Shown here piece by piece: positions 5,649 to 5,820 of a DNA stretch of 5,820 nucleotides. The position numbers were made by a program, and so were the translations under genes. The stretch is from the NCBI GenBank assembly GCA_014379815.1, contig JACMLA010000658.1:1-5820 (forward strand), written 5' to 3'. A model generated the notes under the pieces. That model was not told where the DNA came from. It did not search any database and was given only the letters and a program-made list of their open reading frames with translations. The first letter of the stretch is position 1. Every line of letters begins with the position of its first letter. The stretch is from Bryobacteraceae bacterium (GTDB lineage Bacteria; Acidobacteriota; Terriglobia; Bryobacterales; Bryobacteraceae).

Positions 5649-5820
5649 TCTCGTTATTCTGGGCGGCGGTCCCGCAGGTTCAATTGCTGCCCTGACCGCT
5701 TTACGCGAAGGCTCCTCAGTTACTCTGATGGAACGCGCGACGTTCCCAAAGCATAAGGTCTGCGGCGAGTTTTTATCCCCGGAAATCGTACCGGTCCTCG
5801 AGAGCGTTGGCGTTCTCGAA
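5596..5820 (+). CDS. FAD-dependent oxidoreductase, geranylgeranyl-reductase-like (5' part only)
   Basis: Only the first 75 codons lie in the window; the frame is open to the last base. SLVILGGGPAGSIAA is a classic Rossmann FAD-binding strand-turn-helix with GGGPAG as the GxGxxG motif, here at residues 17-31, and the acidic residue of VTLMER, about 20 residues after it, should bind the adenosine ribose. KVCGEFLSPE is the signature of the geranylgeranyl reductase/halogenase-like flavoprotein group. The likely role is reduction or hydroxylation of a lipid or aromatic intermediate, consistent with the neighbouring methyltransferases. No in-frame ATG exists upstream. GTG at 5596 or 5587 are the available starts; the chosen one gives 53 bases of overlap with the FkbM gene and an 18-residue Ser/Thr/Pro-rich leader. 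The true start is uncertain. Confidence 0.86.
   Translation, partial: MPSPTIASAPISSTSTSSLVILGGGPAGSIAALTALREGSSVTLMERATFPKHKVCGEFLSPEIVPVLESVGVLE

Noticed and set aside
1..5820. CRISPR array, insertion sequence, prophage, tRNA or rRNA
   Set aside because: No regularly spaced repeats, transposase motifs, terminal inverted repeats with target duplications, or RNA-gene signatures were found on either strand.

Overview
The window carries seven well-supported genes and one weaker one, in moderately GC-rich, densely coding DNA with some GTG starts and several starts that lack a clear Shine-Dalgarno. The protein set is: a small cupin, a DedA-type membrane protein, a codB-like NCS1 permease, a membrane-anchored coiled-coil hypothetical, a membrane-anchored FkbM methyltransferase, and a UbiE-like methyltransferase with a geranylgeranyl-reductase-like flavoprotein. 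This set reminds me of Acidobacteriota (Terriglobia, the Koribacter/Terriglobus/Granulicella kind). That assignment rests on remembered protein style, not on a marker gene, so it is an inference.

Layout. (1) 61-2403, plus strand: a mononuclear cupin, a DedA/VTT membrane protein and an NCS1-type nucleobase permease follow one another with gaps of 24 and about 39 bases, so they may be co-transcribed; no shared pathway is evident. (2) 2467-3873, minus strand, convergent with the first block: a short single-membrane-span hypothetical protein (weaker call) and, upstream of it, a 289-residue protein with one N-terminal membrane helix, a long coiled coil and a C-terminal beta-rich domain. The 138 bases between them hold a strong imperfect hairpin and a small dyad. 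(3) 4041-5820, plus strand, divergent from block 2: a class I SAM methyltransferase with a good ribosome binding site, an FkbM-family methyltransferase, and the start of an FAD-dependent oxidoreductase whose frame begins inside the FkbM gene and runs off the right edge.

Block 3 is the most interesting part. In bacterial type III polyketide synthase loci, a methyltransferase of this kind is commonly found with a geranylgeranyl-reductase-like flavoprotein and a chalcone-synthase-like enzyme that makes alkylresorcinols or alkylpyrones. Two of the three partners are here, with an unusual FkbM gene between them; the synthase, if present, would lie beyond position 5820. I see no CRISPR array, insertion sequence, rRNA or tRNA, and no defence or phage module. 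No stretch over 300 bases lacks a gene if the weaker 2467-2865 gene is accepted. If it is not, 2404-3003 is a 600-base gap with only the hairpin, the dyad and an otherwise unexplained open frame.
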